From assembly GCF_004296335.1 (NCBI RefSeq), contig NZ_SGIU01000002.1, positions 75,882 through 139,881 on the forward strand: a stretch of 64,000 nt of DNA. The letters are read 5' to 3'. The position numbers and the translations under genes were made by a program. Positions 25,912 through 33,870 of this stretch are shown here, piece after piece (within the stretch, counting starts at the first letter, position 1; every line of letters begins with the position of its first letter). The notes beneath the pieces are model-generated. The model searched no databases. It was not told the origin of the DNA and saw nothing but the letters and a program-made list of their open reading frames with translations. This DNA is from Flagellimonas allohymeniacidonis. Lineage in GTDB: Bacteria > Bacteroidota > Bacteroidia > Flavobacteriales > Flavobacteriaceae.

Positions 25912-26739
25912 TTAAGACTTGATTTCCACCTTTTCAGAGACTACATCCTTTATGGGAATCACATATTTTCCAGACTTGGTGACCAAAGTAAGGCTATTGT
26001 TTTCGATGGCCTCAATGGTCCCAGAATATTCACCGATAACCACCTTATCTCCAACAGCATACGTTCTTCGGGTGTAAAAAGACCGCAACATATCGGTGAT
26101 CACATCACGAGATCCCAAGCCCAAGCCGAGGGCGAAGGCTAACAAAAAAGCCCCCAAGATCATAGTAATATTGTTGGTAATTATTGTGGTGTCTATCCCT
26201 GCTTGATTCAAGGCCGTGATGGAAATAAAGATGACAATGATGTAAAACAACAAGTTGCTGACCACATTGGACCCCGAAAACTCAAGACTGTCAAAAAGCC
26301 TTTTCACTGTGGTCTTAACAAAGTTACCCACATAAAGCCCAATCATCATAAGGGCCAAGGCACTGAACAATCGGGGCAGATAGCGCAGAAGGTTTCCAAT
26401 TTCGGTGGAAATGATTTCCCAGCTTAAAATGTCTGCGGCCACGATCAGGAAAACCAAAAGCAAGAGCCATTTTACAAACCCCAAGATGATTTTTATGATA
26501 TCAAACTTAAAATCGCCTTTGCCGAAAAGATTCATTTCATTGATCTTATCACTGAGGGTATCCATTTTGGCCAATTTCAAAATCTTTCCCAAAACAAAAA
26601 GGATGATTTTGGTAACCAGCCAGCCAATGATCAGTACAATGAGGGCACCAATGATTTTAGGCAAGGCAGATGCAATATCCCTTCCCATGGTTATCAGGGA
26701 ATTAAAGGTCAGGTCTTTCCATTCGTTTATCGTTTCCAT
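25912..26739 (-). CDS. Mechanosensitive ion channel family protein (small-conductance, MscS-like)
   Basis: A 275-aa inner-membrane protein. There are four or five predicted membrane spans between residues 15 and 190, including IIGALIVLIIGWLVTKIILF, LLLVFLIVAADIL and ILGAFLLAFALGLGLGS, the last being the glycine/alanine-rich pore-lining helix. A short MscS beta domain follows (YAVGDKVVIGEYSGTIEAI, then LTLVTKSGKYVIPI). The large C-terminal cytosolic vestibule is missing, as in the short conserved-TM-helix group. It releases solutes on membrane tension, or senses turgor. It is last in a unit with an ECF sigma factor and a 62-aa protein. Confidence 0.88.
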   Translation of the reverse strand: METINEWKDLTFNSLITMGRDIASALPKIIGALIVLIIGWLVTKIILFVLGKILKLAKMDTLSDKINEMNLFGKGDFKFDIIKIILGFVKWLLLLVFLIVAADILSWEIISTEIGNLLRYLPRLFSALALMMIGLYVGNFVKTTVKRLFDSLEFSGSNVVSNLLFYIIVIFISITALNQAGIDTTIITNNITMILGAFLLAFALGLGLGSRDVITDMLRSFYTRRTYAVGDKVVIGEYSGTIEAIENNSLTLVTKSGKYVIPIKDVVSEKVEIKS

Positions 26740-26760
26740 TTGTATCGTTTTAGTGTTGTT

Positions 26761-26949
26761 TTAATTATTGCCAAGTGTTTTAAATAGCCTGCGAAGCGCA
26801 GAACCGATATTGAACGAGAACAGGGAACCCAAATCCATGATAAGCTTGGCCGCTGCGATATCGTTCATTACTTTTTTCTTCATCCCTGGGGGAACTTCCC
26901 GCAAAGAAGCTTCCAATTCTTTAAAAGGATTTTTCATCTTTTTTGCCAT
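26761..26949 (-). CDS. Small conserved hypothetical protein (62 aa) between sigma factor and MscS genes
   Basis: A 62-aa basic, helical protein with the central segment REVPPGMKKKVMNDIAAAKL, no signal peptide and no clear membrane span. It begins 3 nt after the sigma gene stop and ends about 20 nt before the MscS gene. Its strict position in the operon and normal codon use support it as a real gene. I recall similar short proteins in the same place in other Flavobacteriia. It could be a small regulator of the adjacent sigma factor, but nothing in the sequence proves that. Confidence 0.65.
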   Translation of the reverse strand: MAKKMKNPFKELEASLREVPPGMKKKVMNDIAAAKLIMDLGSLFSFNIGSALRRLFKTLGNN

Positions 26950-26952
26950 GGT

Positions 26953-27579
26953 CTACAGGGTTTTATAGGTTTCCATCAATCTTTCTTTAGCACGTTTTAA
27001 GCGCATTTTTACAGCACTTTCTCCAATTTCGAGCAGTGTCTCAAGGTCTTTTATGCTTGCCCCATCTTGATACTTCAGCAACAAAATGGATTTGTCTTCC
27101 GCGGTAATAAGGTCCAATGCCTTCTTTAATTTTTTGGCCTTCATTTCAAACAGGCTCTCGTCAGGCACTTCTTCGGAAAGCTTGTACTCGGTGTTCTCCA
27201 TGGGAACCGACTTGTCGCTCATTTTTCGTTGCTTGTTCCTGTTGACATAATTGACACAGAAATTGTACGTAAACGAATACAGCCAAGTAGAAAATTTTGA
27301 TTTTCCCTTGAACATTTTAAGCTTTATGAAAAGCTGTAGAAATACGTCTTGCGTCAAATCTTCCGCCTCATCATCCGATTTGGCAAAGCCATAGCATTTG
27401 TTGTAGACCATCTTCGCATAGCGGTCGTACAACTTTCCAAATAGCATTGGATTATTGTTTGCAACAATTTGAGCTACCAATTGCTCATCCGAAAGGCTGG
27501 AATACGGGTCATTCTCCTCCAATGATGCTTTATCAAGGTTATTTATAAGAATGAGAAACAGCCTCTTTAAAAAAGTCAC
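26953..27579 (-). CDS. ECF-type RNA polymerase sigma factor
   Basis: A 208-aa sigma-70 family protein. Region 2 runs about residues 45-115, with KSDDEAEDLTQDVFLQLF and FSTWLYSFTYNFCVNYVNR. The linker is acidic. Region 4 is at about 150-205, with DGASIKDLETLLEIGESAVK as the helix-turn-helix. The apparent start is GTG 27579 and a start a few codons later is possible. It is the first gene of a unit with the 62-aa protein and the MscS-like channel, which suggests an osmotic or envelope stress regulon (inference). Confidence 0.88.
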   Translation of the reverse strand: MTFLKRLFLILINNLDKASLEENDPYSSLSDEQLVAQIVANNNPMLFGKLYDRYAKMVYNKCYGFAKSDDEAEDLTQDVFLQLFIKLKMFKGKSKFSTWLYSFTYNFCVNYVNRNKQRKMSDKSVPMENTEYKLSEEVPDESLFEMKAKKLKKALDLITAEDKSILLLKYQDGASIKDLETLLEIGESAVKMRLKRAKERLMETYKTL

Positions 27580-27645
27580 TGGATACGCTTGTTATTGGTG
27601 GTTAGTTCTTGGCTTATACCTTCCCCAAGATAAGTGAAAACAAGG

Positions 27646-27653
27646 TATCTTTG
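27646..27653 (+). promoter_or_regulatory. Candidate -7 box for the lipoprotein gene
   Basis: TATCTTTG matches TAnnTTTG exactly, 15 nt before the ATG at 27669. It lies within an in-frame upstream extension, which it argues against. No good -33 TTG is seen. Confidence 0.45.
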
Positions 27654-27668
27654 AATCAAAATTCAAAC

Positions 27669-28349
27669 ATGAAACCATTCCTAAGCGTTATTTGCCTTTT
27701 CACCATCCTCATTTTTGGATGCAAGACCGAACCAAAAAAAGAAACAGCCTCAGAAATCAAGGAGGAAAAATCCGTTTTGGAAAAAATTGCGGATGCGCAT
27801 GGCTTTCAAAATTGGAACTCTGTAAAGGAATTTCATTTTACATTCAATGTAGATCGAGACAGTTCACATTTTGAACGCAGTTGGGTTTGGAAGCCTAAAT
27901 TGAACGAAGTTACTGCCATGAATTCCAAGGATACCATTACCTATGCGAGGAGTGACATGGACAGCATTGCTTTTAAGGCCAATGCAGGTTTTATCAATGA
28001 TCGTTATTGGGTACTGGCTCCTTTCAATCTGATTTGGGATCAAAAGAATTTTGAGCATACCTATGTTGAGAATGCTACCGCACCCATCAGCAAAAAAACC
28101 ATGCAGAAATTGACCATTGTTTACGGTAATGAGGGCGGCTATACGCCAGGTGATGCGTATGACTTTTACTTCAATAACGACCATATAATCCGTGAGTGGG
28201 TATTTCGAAAGAGCAATCAACAAGAGCCTTCAATGACCACCTCTTGGGAAAATTATGTGGAGCTCGAAGGTTTGGTATTGGCCCAAGACCATAAAAAAGC
28301 CGACGAGGTCTTCAATTTGAATTTCACGAATTTGAAAGTGGTAAACTAG
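27669..28349 (+). CDS. Flavobacterial lipoprotein (DUF6503-like)
   Basis: A 226-aa protein with a lipoprotein signal: MKPFLSVICLFTILIFGCKT, lipobox IFGC with Cys at residue 18, followed by Lys/Glu-rich spacer. The mature part is beta-rich with many aromatic residues (FHFTFNVDRDSSHFERSWVW, WVLAPFNLIWDQ). I recall this pattern as a conserved outer-membrane lipoprotein of Flavobacteriia in the DUF6503 group, but that name is from memory. The function is unknown. It is divergent from the sigma factor gene and converges on the MFS gene with 4 nt between them. Confidence 0.75.
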   Translation: MKPFLSVICLFTILIFGCKTEPKKETASEIKEEKSVLEKIADAHGFQNWNSVKEFHFTFNVDRDSSHFERSWVWKPKLNEVTAMNSKDTITYARSDMDSIAFKANAGFINDRYWVLAPFNLIWDQKNFEHTYVENATAPISKKTMQKLTIVYGNEGGYTPGDAYDFYFNNDHIIREWVFRKSNQQEPSMTTSWENYVELEGLVLAQDHKKADEVFNLNFTNLKVVN

Positions 28350-28353
28350 AGCG

Positions 28354-29499
28354 TCATTTTTTCTTTCGCAGGAAGAATGTAATGGCCAAAACGAAGATCA
28401 CACAACCCAATAGGGCATAAAAACTATGCCTTAATGATGCTTCCTCCGCCAGAAATCCAAGGATAACAGGGCCTATCAAAAATCCTGAGTATCCTGTTCC
28501 AGCTATAAAAGCTACGCCTTGAGCAGACTCTACACCTTTGACATTGCCCCCAATGCGGAATAGTTCGGGAACAATTACAGAAAACCCCAACCCATTAAGG
28601 GCAAAGCCGACAATGGCCAAGAGGGTGTGACCAGAAAGTACGGTACCATAGCCCACTATGGCAATTACGGACCCCAAAGCAACAATATTGACAGAACCTA
28701 TCCGTGAGCTTATACCATCGCCCAAGAATCGTCCTACGGTCATGGCCGTCGAAAATGCTAAAAATCCTGCTCCGATAAGAGCTTCGGGAGCCAAGGTAAT
28801 CTCCTTAAGATAAAGTCCACTCCAGTCCACAATGGCACCTTCACTGCCCATGGCAACAAAACCAACCAAGCCCAACAACAACAGCGGTTTGAAAAGTTTA
28901 AGGCTAAAGGGTTCTTTTTCTATGGGAGCCGATTTAATATGATAATAATGCCGTTTGAAATACAAATTGACCACAAAAACAAGAATCACTGTTAACAACA
29001 TGTGCAAAGGAGGGTTGTTGAACAAGGGAATCAAAAAGCTACCCAGTCCTGCTATCACACCGCCCAGACTAAAAAAGCCATGTGCTGCTGACATAAAATT
29101 CTGTTTGTCCTCCTTTTCAATTTCTGTCACCAAGGTATTCATGGAAATATCGGTGAGCCCGTTAGAAGCTCCAAATACAAAAAGGGCACCCATAAGTAAA
29201 TAATAGTTCGGTACAAAAAGTGGAAAAAGGGCAGCTACGCTACTTAACACTACGCCATACCAAGTAGCACGACCTACGCCTAACTTGTTTATGATGGTGG
29301 AAGCCAATGGAAAAATGGTAAAAACGCCTAGCGACAGGCAAAAAATGGCAATCCCTAAATCAGCCTTATTGATCCCCAAATTCTCTTTTACCGATGGAAT
29401 ATAAACTGCCCAGGTTCCAAACCAGATGTTTAAACTGGCGAACACCCACGCGGGAGCAAAATACCTGGGATTGGAAAAAATAAGTTGTAATGATTTCAT
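28354..29499 (-). CDS. MFS transporter
   Basis: A 381-aa integral membrane protein with about 12 predicted helices in two halves. The loop 2-3 segment INKLGVGRATWYG and later RFLGDGISSRIGS replace the usual GxxxDRxGRR motifs, as in the FucP/Bypass-of-stop-codon-6-like branch of sugar or small-molecule transporters. The substrate is unknown. It is divergently transcribed from an AraC-type regulator, a layout that often means local control (inference). Confidence 0.88.
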   Translation of the reverse strand: MKSLQLIFSNPRYFAPAWVFASLNIWFGTWAVYIPSVKENLGINKADLGIAIFCLSLGVFTIFPLASTIINKLGVGRATWYGVVLSSVAALFPLFVPNYYLLMGALFVFGASNGLTDISMNTLVTEIEKEDKQNFMSAAHGFFSLGGVIAGLGSFLIPLFNNPPLHMLLTVILVFVVNLYFKRHYYHIKSAPIEKEPFSLKLFKPLLLLGLVGFVAMGSEGAIVDWSGLYLKEITLAPEALIGAGFLAFSTAMTVGRFLGDGISSRIGSVNIVALGSVIAIVGYGTVLSGHTLLAIVGFALNGLGFSVIVPELFRIGGNVKGVESAQGVAFIAGTGYSGFLIGPVILGFLAEEASLRHSFYALLGCVIFVLAITFFLRKKK

Positions 29500-29622
29500 A
29501 GCGATATAACAGCGACAAAGTAATTATAGAAAAGAATAAACCTGTAGCATAAATTATTCTAGTTTAAGGACATTATATTCCCATATGGCCTCTTATTTGT
29601 TTAAAAAAGATAATTTTAACCC

Positions 29623-30477
29623 ATGAGACCGATGGTAGAGACCGTTAATGTAGCTGCGAATACCTCCTTCAAAGTGGAGACCTATAGTAATTCCCATTCT
29701 TGTGGATCTGCAGGCTGGCACATACACCCTGAGTACGAGTTAGTATTCGTGAGAAATGGCTCGGGCAGTTTACGCATAGGAACTGAGAAAAGGTCGTATG
29801 CCAATGGCGCATTGGTGTTTTTAGGTGGTAATATTCCACATGCGGACTTTGGAAACAAGGACCGAGAAGATAATCTGGAAGTTGTTGTTCAGTTCAAAAA
29901 AGAATTTCTTGAGGAAAAAATAAAGGTATTTCCAGAGCTTACGAAAATCAAAAAATTAGTTGAAAAGTCGAAACAGGTATTGTTGTTTGGTGAAGAGGTA
30001 CATCACCGCTTGGGAAATGATTTCCTACAGTTCCGTAAGTTAGATGAACAAGGTAGCTTGGTGAAACTACTCTATTTGCTCGATGAACTATCCAAAAATG
30101 TGCCATACGAAACCCTGTTTGACTCTTTCACAAGGAGCACTTACAAAAGGGATGAAATCAAAAGATTGGAAGATACCTTCGAGTATGTTAATGAACGGTA
30201 CGATCAAAATATCTCTGTAAGTGAAATCGCCAATCGGATAGGGCTTACCCCAAATTCCTTTTGTAGATTCTTTAAGCGTATGACCCAGAAAACTTTTATC
30301 GGTTTTGTAAATGAGTTTAGAGTGGAAAAAGCGGTAGAACTTTTTCGGGAAGAAAACACTTCCATTTCGGAAGTAATGTATCGATCAGGGTTTAATGACC
30401 CTTCCTATTTCGCCCGGCAATTTAAAAAGTATCAAGGGCAAACACCTTCCGAATATCTAAAGGGCAAATACAGCTAA
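29623..30477 (+). CDS. AraC family transcriptional regulator with N-terminal cupin
   Basis: A 284-aa protein. The N-terminal half is a cupin-type ligand domain (GWHIHPEYELVFVRNGSGSL, then GGNIPHADFG). The C-terminal 100 residues carry two helix-turn-helix motifs: ISVSEIANRIGLTPNSFCRF and FIGFVNEFRVEKA...ISEVMYRSGFNDPSYFARQ, ending in the AraC signature KKYQGQTPSEY. It probably senses a small molecule and controls the divergent MFS gene. It converges on kynU with 2 nt between stops. Confidence 0.92.
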   Translation: MRPMVETVNVAANTSFKVETYSNSHSCGSAGWHIHPEYELVFVRNGSGSLRIGTEKRSYANGALVFLGGNIPHADFGNKDREDNLEVVVQFKKEFLEEKIKVFPELTKIKKLVEKSKQVLLFGEEVHHRLGNDFLQFRKLDEQGSLVKLLYLLDELSKNVPYETLFDSFTRSTYKRDEIKRLEDTFEYVNERYDQNISVSEIANRIGLTPNSFCRFFKRMTQKTFIGFVNEFRVEKAVELFREENTSISEVMYRSGFNDPSYFARQFKKYQGQTPSEYLKGKYS

Positions 30478-30479
30478 CA

Positions 30480-31757
30480 CTATTTGCTGAGAATACCTTC
30501 TTTTAGAATCTGACCAAAATGGTACATATCGCTGTAGGAGCAATAAAACGGTGCGGGCCCCAATCGAATTACATTGGGTTCACGCCAGTCGGTAATCACA
30601 CCATTTTTCATCAGGTAATCGAACAAGGTCCTTCCTTCCCCATGAAGGAAAACCGAAAGTTGACAACCCCGTTCCTTGGGCGTTATCACTTCAAAGGTGC
30701 TATCGACTTCTTTGTCTATTTCTTGTAAAACGAATTCGAGATAGGACACAATTTTTTTCTGTTTTTCTAGCAAAGCATCCATGCCAACCTCATCGAATAA
30801 TTCCAAGGAGGCCAAATACGGCGCCACGGAAAGTACGGGAGGATTGCTAAGTTGCCAGGCATCGGCAGTTTCTATTGGGTCAAACTGGGGTTGCATTAAA
30901 AAACGAGTCTCTTTTTTGGTGCCCCACCAACCTTCAAATCTGGGAATGTCGGTTTTTCCCAAATGTCTTGCGTGAATGAATATTCCTGAAGCATTCCCAG
31001 GGCCGCTGTTCATATATTTATAGCTGCACCAAGCCGCAAAATCAACATCCCAATCATGAAGTTTCAACTCAATATTACCAGCAGCATGCGCCAAATCCCA
31101 TCCCACAAAAGCACCTACCGACTTTCCAGCTTTTGTTATTTCCTTCATGTCGAATACCTGGCCGTTATAGTAGTTCACACCACCAATCAAAATCAAAGCC
31201 AATTCATCTCCAACAGTTTCGATGGTGTTTAATATATCCTCGGTTCTCCAAAAATGCTCCCCATCCCTTTTTTTGACTTCAACGATGGCCTCATTGGGGT
31301 CCAATCCATGAAACCTTACCTGACTTTGCAACATGTACTGATCGGAAGGAAAAGCTTTCTCCTCACATAGAATCTTATATCTTTTCTGGCTGGGTCGGTA
31401 AAAGGACACCATTAAAAGATGAAGGTTGACGGTAAGGGTGTTCATAACGGATATTTCCTCTGGGCTAGCACCCACTACCCTGCCTAAACCCTTAGCGAGT
31501 CGTTCATGGTAATCCCACCAAGGTTTTTCGGCATAAAAGTGCCCTTCAACTGCCAATTCGCGCCAATCTTTCATTACATCATCCACAAATTTCTGGGTAC
31601 GCCTGGGCTGCAAACCCAAGGAGTTTCCGGTGAAGTAAATCACGTCTTTTCCATTAACCTGAGGATAATGAAATTCACTGCGATATTTGGCTAAAGGGTC
31701 ATCGGCATCAAGCTGATTGGCGAATGCCAAGGTATTTTGGTATGATAGGATTTCCAT
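30480..31757 (-). CDS. kynU: Kynureninase
   Basis: A 425-aa PLP enzyme that splits 3-hydroxykynurenine (or kynurenine) to 3-hydroxyanthranilate (or anthranilate) and alanine. Motifs: YFTGNSLGLQPRRT near residue 40, WDLAHAAGNIELKLHDWDVD with the PLP-ring Asp, CSYKYMNSGPG with the Schiff-base Lys, and WRTEDILNTIETV. Length is typical. It acts directly after KMO (20054-21400). A TATTTTTG box lies only 4 nt before the ATG, so the mRNA may be leaderless. Dioxygenase (kynA) and formamidase genes are not in the window. Confidence 0.96.
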   Translation of the reverse strand: MEILSYQNTLAFANQLDADDPLAKYRSEFHYPQVNGKDVIYFTGNSLGLQPRRTQKFVDDVMKDWRELAVEGHFYAEKPWWDYHERLAKGLGRVVGASPEEISVMNTLTVNLHLLMVSFYRPSQKRYKILCEEKAFPSDQYMLQSQVRFHGLDPNEAIVEVKKRDGEHFWRTEDILNTIETVGDELALILIGGVNYYNGQVFDMKEITKAGKSVGAFVGWDLAHAAGNIELKLHDWDVDFAAWCSYKYMNSGPGNASGIFIHARHLGKTDIPRFEGWWGTKKETRFLMQPQFDPIETADAWQLSNPPVLSVAPYLASLELFDEVGMDALLEKQKKIVSYLEFVLQEIDKEVDSTFEVITPKERGCQLSVFLHGEGRTLFDYLMKNGVITDWREPNVIRLGPAPFYCSYSDMYHFGQILKEGILSK

Positions 31758-31761
31758 TCTC

Positions 31762-31769
31762 CAAAAATA
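31762..31769 (-). promoter_or_regulatory. Candidate -7 box for kynU, almost touching the start codon
   Basis: On the minus strand TATTTTTG matches TAnnTTTG exactly and ends 4 nt before the ATG at 31757. A start 5-8 nt after the box would give a leaderless transcript. No clear -33 TTG. Confidence 0.45.
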
Positions 31770-31794
31770 CGATATGTAGGTCGAATTAAAGTGC

Positions 31795-32262
31795 TTATGA
31801 ATCGAGCCTCATTTCTATAATGTGCTTTTTAAACCCTACCTTCTCATAGGCTTTAATGGCAGGAGTATTGTCATCATATACGGTGAGTCGAATTTCGGTG
31901 AGACCCTTCTTTTCTGACCAATTTTTCAACTCTTCCACTATCATCGCATTAACGCCCATGCCCCGAAAGTCGGGATGGGTGTACATAAAGCCTAAATAGG
32001 CATAATATTCATGATCAAGGTAGTGTCTTGCCCGCTTGGCGATGGCATAACCCGAAGCAATGATTTTACCTTCTTCTTCGGCTACCACAACATGGGCATT
32101 TTCGTCCCCTAGCATCTTTGCCAAGTCGTAATAATGGACCGGGTCTTTATCAATCGTTGGGTCGAAAGGTCGTTCGGCCTTTATGATTTCCTGCTCAAAA
32201 TTGAGCAATACCTCCAAATCGGCAATTGTAGCCTTACGTACAGAACCTTTAAAGGTTTTCAT
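31795..32262 (-). CDS. GNAT family N-acetyltransferase
   Basis: A 155-aa acetyl-CoA-dependent acyltransferase. The acetyl-CoA-binding motif A is FRGMGVNAMIVEELKNW at about residues 99-115, preceded by the strand YYAYLGFMYTHPDFRG. The C-terminal YDDNTPAIKAYEKVGF is motif B, a very typical GNAT end. The acceptor substrate is unknown. It lies 37 nt upstream of kynU on the same strand and is divergent from the O-methyltransferase gene. Confidence 0.92.
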   Translation of the reverse strand: MKTFKGSVRKATIADLEVLLNFEQEIIKAERPFDPTIDKDPVHYYDLAKMLGDENAHVVVAEEEGKIIASGYAIAKRARHYLDHEYYAYLGFMYTHPDFRGMGVNAMIVEELKNWSEKKGLTEIRLTVYDDNTPAIKAYEKVGFKKHIIEMRLDS

Positions 32263-32310
32263 GTTTTGATTCTCATTTACAAACAGAATTTCTAATGTAC
32301 TTCTTTTCTA

Positions 32311-32318
32311 TATTTTTG
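32311..32318 (+). promoter_or_regulatory. Candidate -7 box for the O-methyltransferase gene
   Basis: TATTTTTG, an exact TAnnTTTG match, lies 13 nt before the ATG at 32332. The -33 element is not evident. Confidence 0.45.
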
Positions 32319-32331
32319 CGAAAACTACAGC

Positions 32332-32973
32332 ATGCATTTCCTTTCCCCAATTTTGGAAAACTACATAGAAGAGCACTCGCAGGAAGAACCAAAACTATTA
32401 AGAGAACTGACTCGAGAAACCCATTTGAAGGCCGTGCGACCTAGAATGATTACCGGGCATTTTCAAGGTAGGGTGCTTAGCATGATATCAAAAATCATTG
32501 CACCCAAAAAGATTTTGGAAATTGGCACATACACGGGTTACTCAGCACTTTGCTTAGCCGAAGGACTTCAGAAAAATGGAGCGTTGCACACTATCGAAAT
32601 CAACGAAGAACTTTTGGAACTACAGCGTAAATATTTTGAAAGAAGCCCGTATGGCAGTCAAATTGTACAACACATTGGAGACGCATTGCAAATTGTTCCA
32701 GAATTGGATGAGGTTTTTGATTTGGTATTTATTGATGCCCAGAAAGTAAGCTACGACGCTTTTTTTGAAGCTGCTCTACAAAAAACTAAGGCTGGCAGCA
32801 TCATTTTGTCCGATAATGTGCTGTGGTCAGGTAAAGTGGTAGAGCCCATTGAAAAATCGGATAAGGCTACCGAAGCTCTGGTGCGTTATAACGAAAAACT
32901 TAAAAAAGACCCAAGGGTTGAGACGGTACTGCTTCCTATTAGGGATGGACTGACATTGAGTCGGGTTTTGTAA
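32332..32973 (+). CDS. Class I SAM-dependent O-methyltransferase (COMT-like family 3)
   Basis: A 213-aa methyltransferase of the O-methyltransferase family that includes caffeoyl-CoA and catechol O-methyltransferases. SAM motif I is KILEIGTYTGYSALCLAEGL near residue 60. HTIEINEE is motif II, and LVFIDAQKVSYDAFFEAAL carries the metal-binding Asp. SDNVLWSGKV has the second metal ligands (DN). The substrate is unknown. The 3' end overlaps the convergent PAP2 gene by 35 nt. Confidence 0.92.
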   Translation: MHFLSPILENYIEEHSQEEPKLLRELTRETHLKAVRPRMITGHFQGRVLSMISKIIAPKKILEIGTYTGYSALCLAEGLQKNGALHTIEINEELLELQRKYFERSPYGSQIVQHIGDALQIVPELDEVFDLVFIDAQKVSYDAFFEAALQKTKAGSIILSDNVLWSGKVVEPIEKSDKATEALVRYNEKLKKDPRVETVLLPIRDGLTLSRVL

Positions 32974-33511
32974 AGCGATTAAAAGCCAGATAAAAAATCA
33001 ACGCTAGGAGAACTCCTGCAAAAGCACCGGCCATTACATCCAACGGGAAGTGTACTCCAAGATACAACCTGCTATAGGAGAACAGCAAGGGCCAAACAAA
33101 AAACACGGGGGCCCATTTAACTTTTTCGCGTAAAAAGAGAAACACCAAAAGAGTTATGGAAAATGAACTCGAGGCATGGCCCGAAAAAAAACTATAATCG
33201 CCCGGCGTTTTCAGAATACGCATCATAGCATTTATGGATTCGTCATTGCAGGGTCGTAAACGTTCTGACCAAATCTTCACGAATTTCGCCAACCAGGTAA
33301 TCAAGAACGCAAGTACGGCCACAAGGGCAAATTTTGACAATGCTATTCGTCTAGGAAACTTAATAAATAAAAGAAGTCCAAAGATGAGAAAGAGGGGAAT
33401 CCAAGTACTGATTTTGGTAATGATGAGCCAAAAAAAGTCGTATTTCTCAGAACCTAATCCATTTAAATAAAGTAAGACTTCCTTGTCCCATTGAATCAAG
33501 CGCTCAAACAT
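32939..33511 (-). CDS. PAP2-family membrane phosphatase
   Basis: A 190-aa membrane protein with five or six predicted helices. The three PAP2 signature motifs are present: K-x6-RP in KIWSERLRP, FSGH in YSFFSGHASSSFS (usually PSGH) and SR-x5-H-x3-D in SRLYLGVHFPLD. Such enzymes dephosphorylate lipid phosphates, for example undecaprenyl pyrophosphate or lipid A. The last 35 nt overlap the end of the convergent O-methyltransferase gene. The TatA gene lies 4 nt upstream on the same strand. Confidence 0.92.
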   Translation of the reverse strand: MFERLIQWDKEVLLYLNGLGSEKYDFFWLIITKISTWIPLFLIFGLLLFIKFPRRIALSKFALVAVLAFLITWLAKFVKIWSERLRPCNDESINAMMRILKTPGDYSFFSGHASSSFSITLLVFLFLREKVKWAPVFFVWPLLFSYSRLYLGVHFPLDVMAGAFAGVLLALIFYLAFNRFTKPDSMSVHP

Positions 33512-33515
33512 GGGG

Positions 33516-33788
33516 CTATTGCCTTTTGATAGTACCTGTTACCTCATCGACATTTTTCTTCACCTCGTTGAGTTCCTCACGAATCTCTTTGGTAAAGTCA
33601 GTGTCGATGCCCTGTTTTTCAGCACTTTTTTGGATTTCTCTTTTGATATCATCCGTGGCATCCCGCAATTGGCGCATTCCCTTGCCCAATCCTTTGGCAA
33701 TTCCAGGAATTTTATCCGCACCAAACACCATCACCACAATGAAGAGGATGAAAAAGATTTCGGCACCACTGATGAATAGAAAATACAT
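33516..33788 (-). CDS. tatA: Twin-arginine translocase TatA-like subunit
   Basis: A 90-aa protein. One N-terminal membrane helix (GAEIFFILFIVVMVFGADKI) is followed by the TatA/B/Hcf106 hinge Pro-Gly and the amphipathic helix GIAKGLGKGMRQLRDATDDI, then a charged tail with predicted coiled coil. FGADKIP is the conserved FGxxxLP motif. TatA multimers form the pore for folded proteins. In Bacteroidota one TatA-like protein may serve as both TatA and TatB. Tat-type signals occur on at least three products in this window. It lies 4 nt upstream of the PAP2 gene. Confidence 0.9.
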   Translation of the reverse strand: MYFLFISGAEIFFILFIVVMVFGADKIPGIAKGLGKGMRQLRDATDDIKREIQKSAEKQGIDTDFTKEIREELNEVKKNVDEVTGTIKRQ

Positions 33789-33823
33789 GAAACAAATATA
33801 GTGAGAACTTCAAAAGGAAAACA

Positions 33824-33851
33824 AAAAGCCCCGTGAAATCACAGGGCTTTT
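33824..33851 (-). terminator. Intrinsic terminator of the M1 peptidase operon
   Basis: Arms 33824-33835 and 33840-33851 pair (AAAAGCCC with GGGCTTTT and GTG with CAC, one C-A mismatch). On the minus strand the stem is followed by TTTTTGTTTT. It ends the four-gene unit that runs from 38349 down to 33871. Confidence 0.8.
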
Positions 33852-33870
33852 AAATTTTATTTGGGATTTC

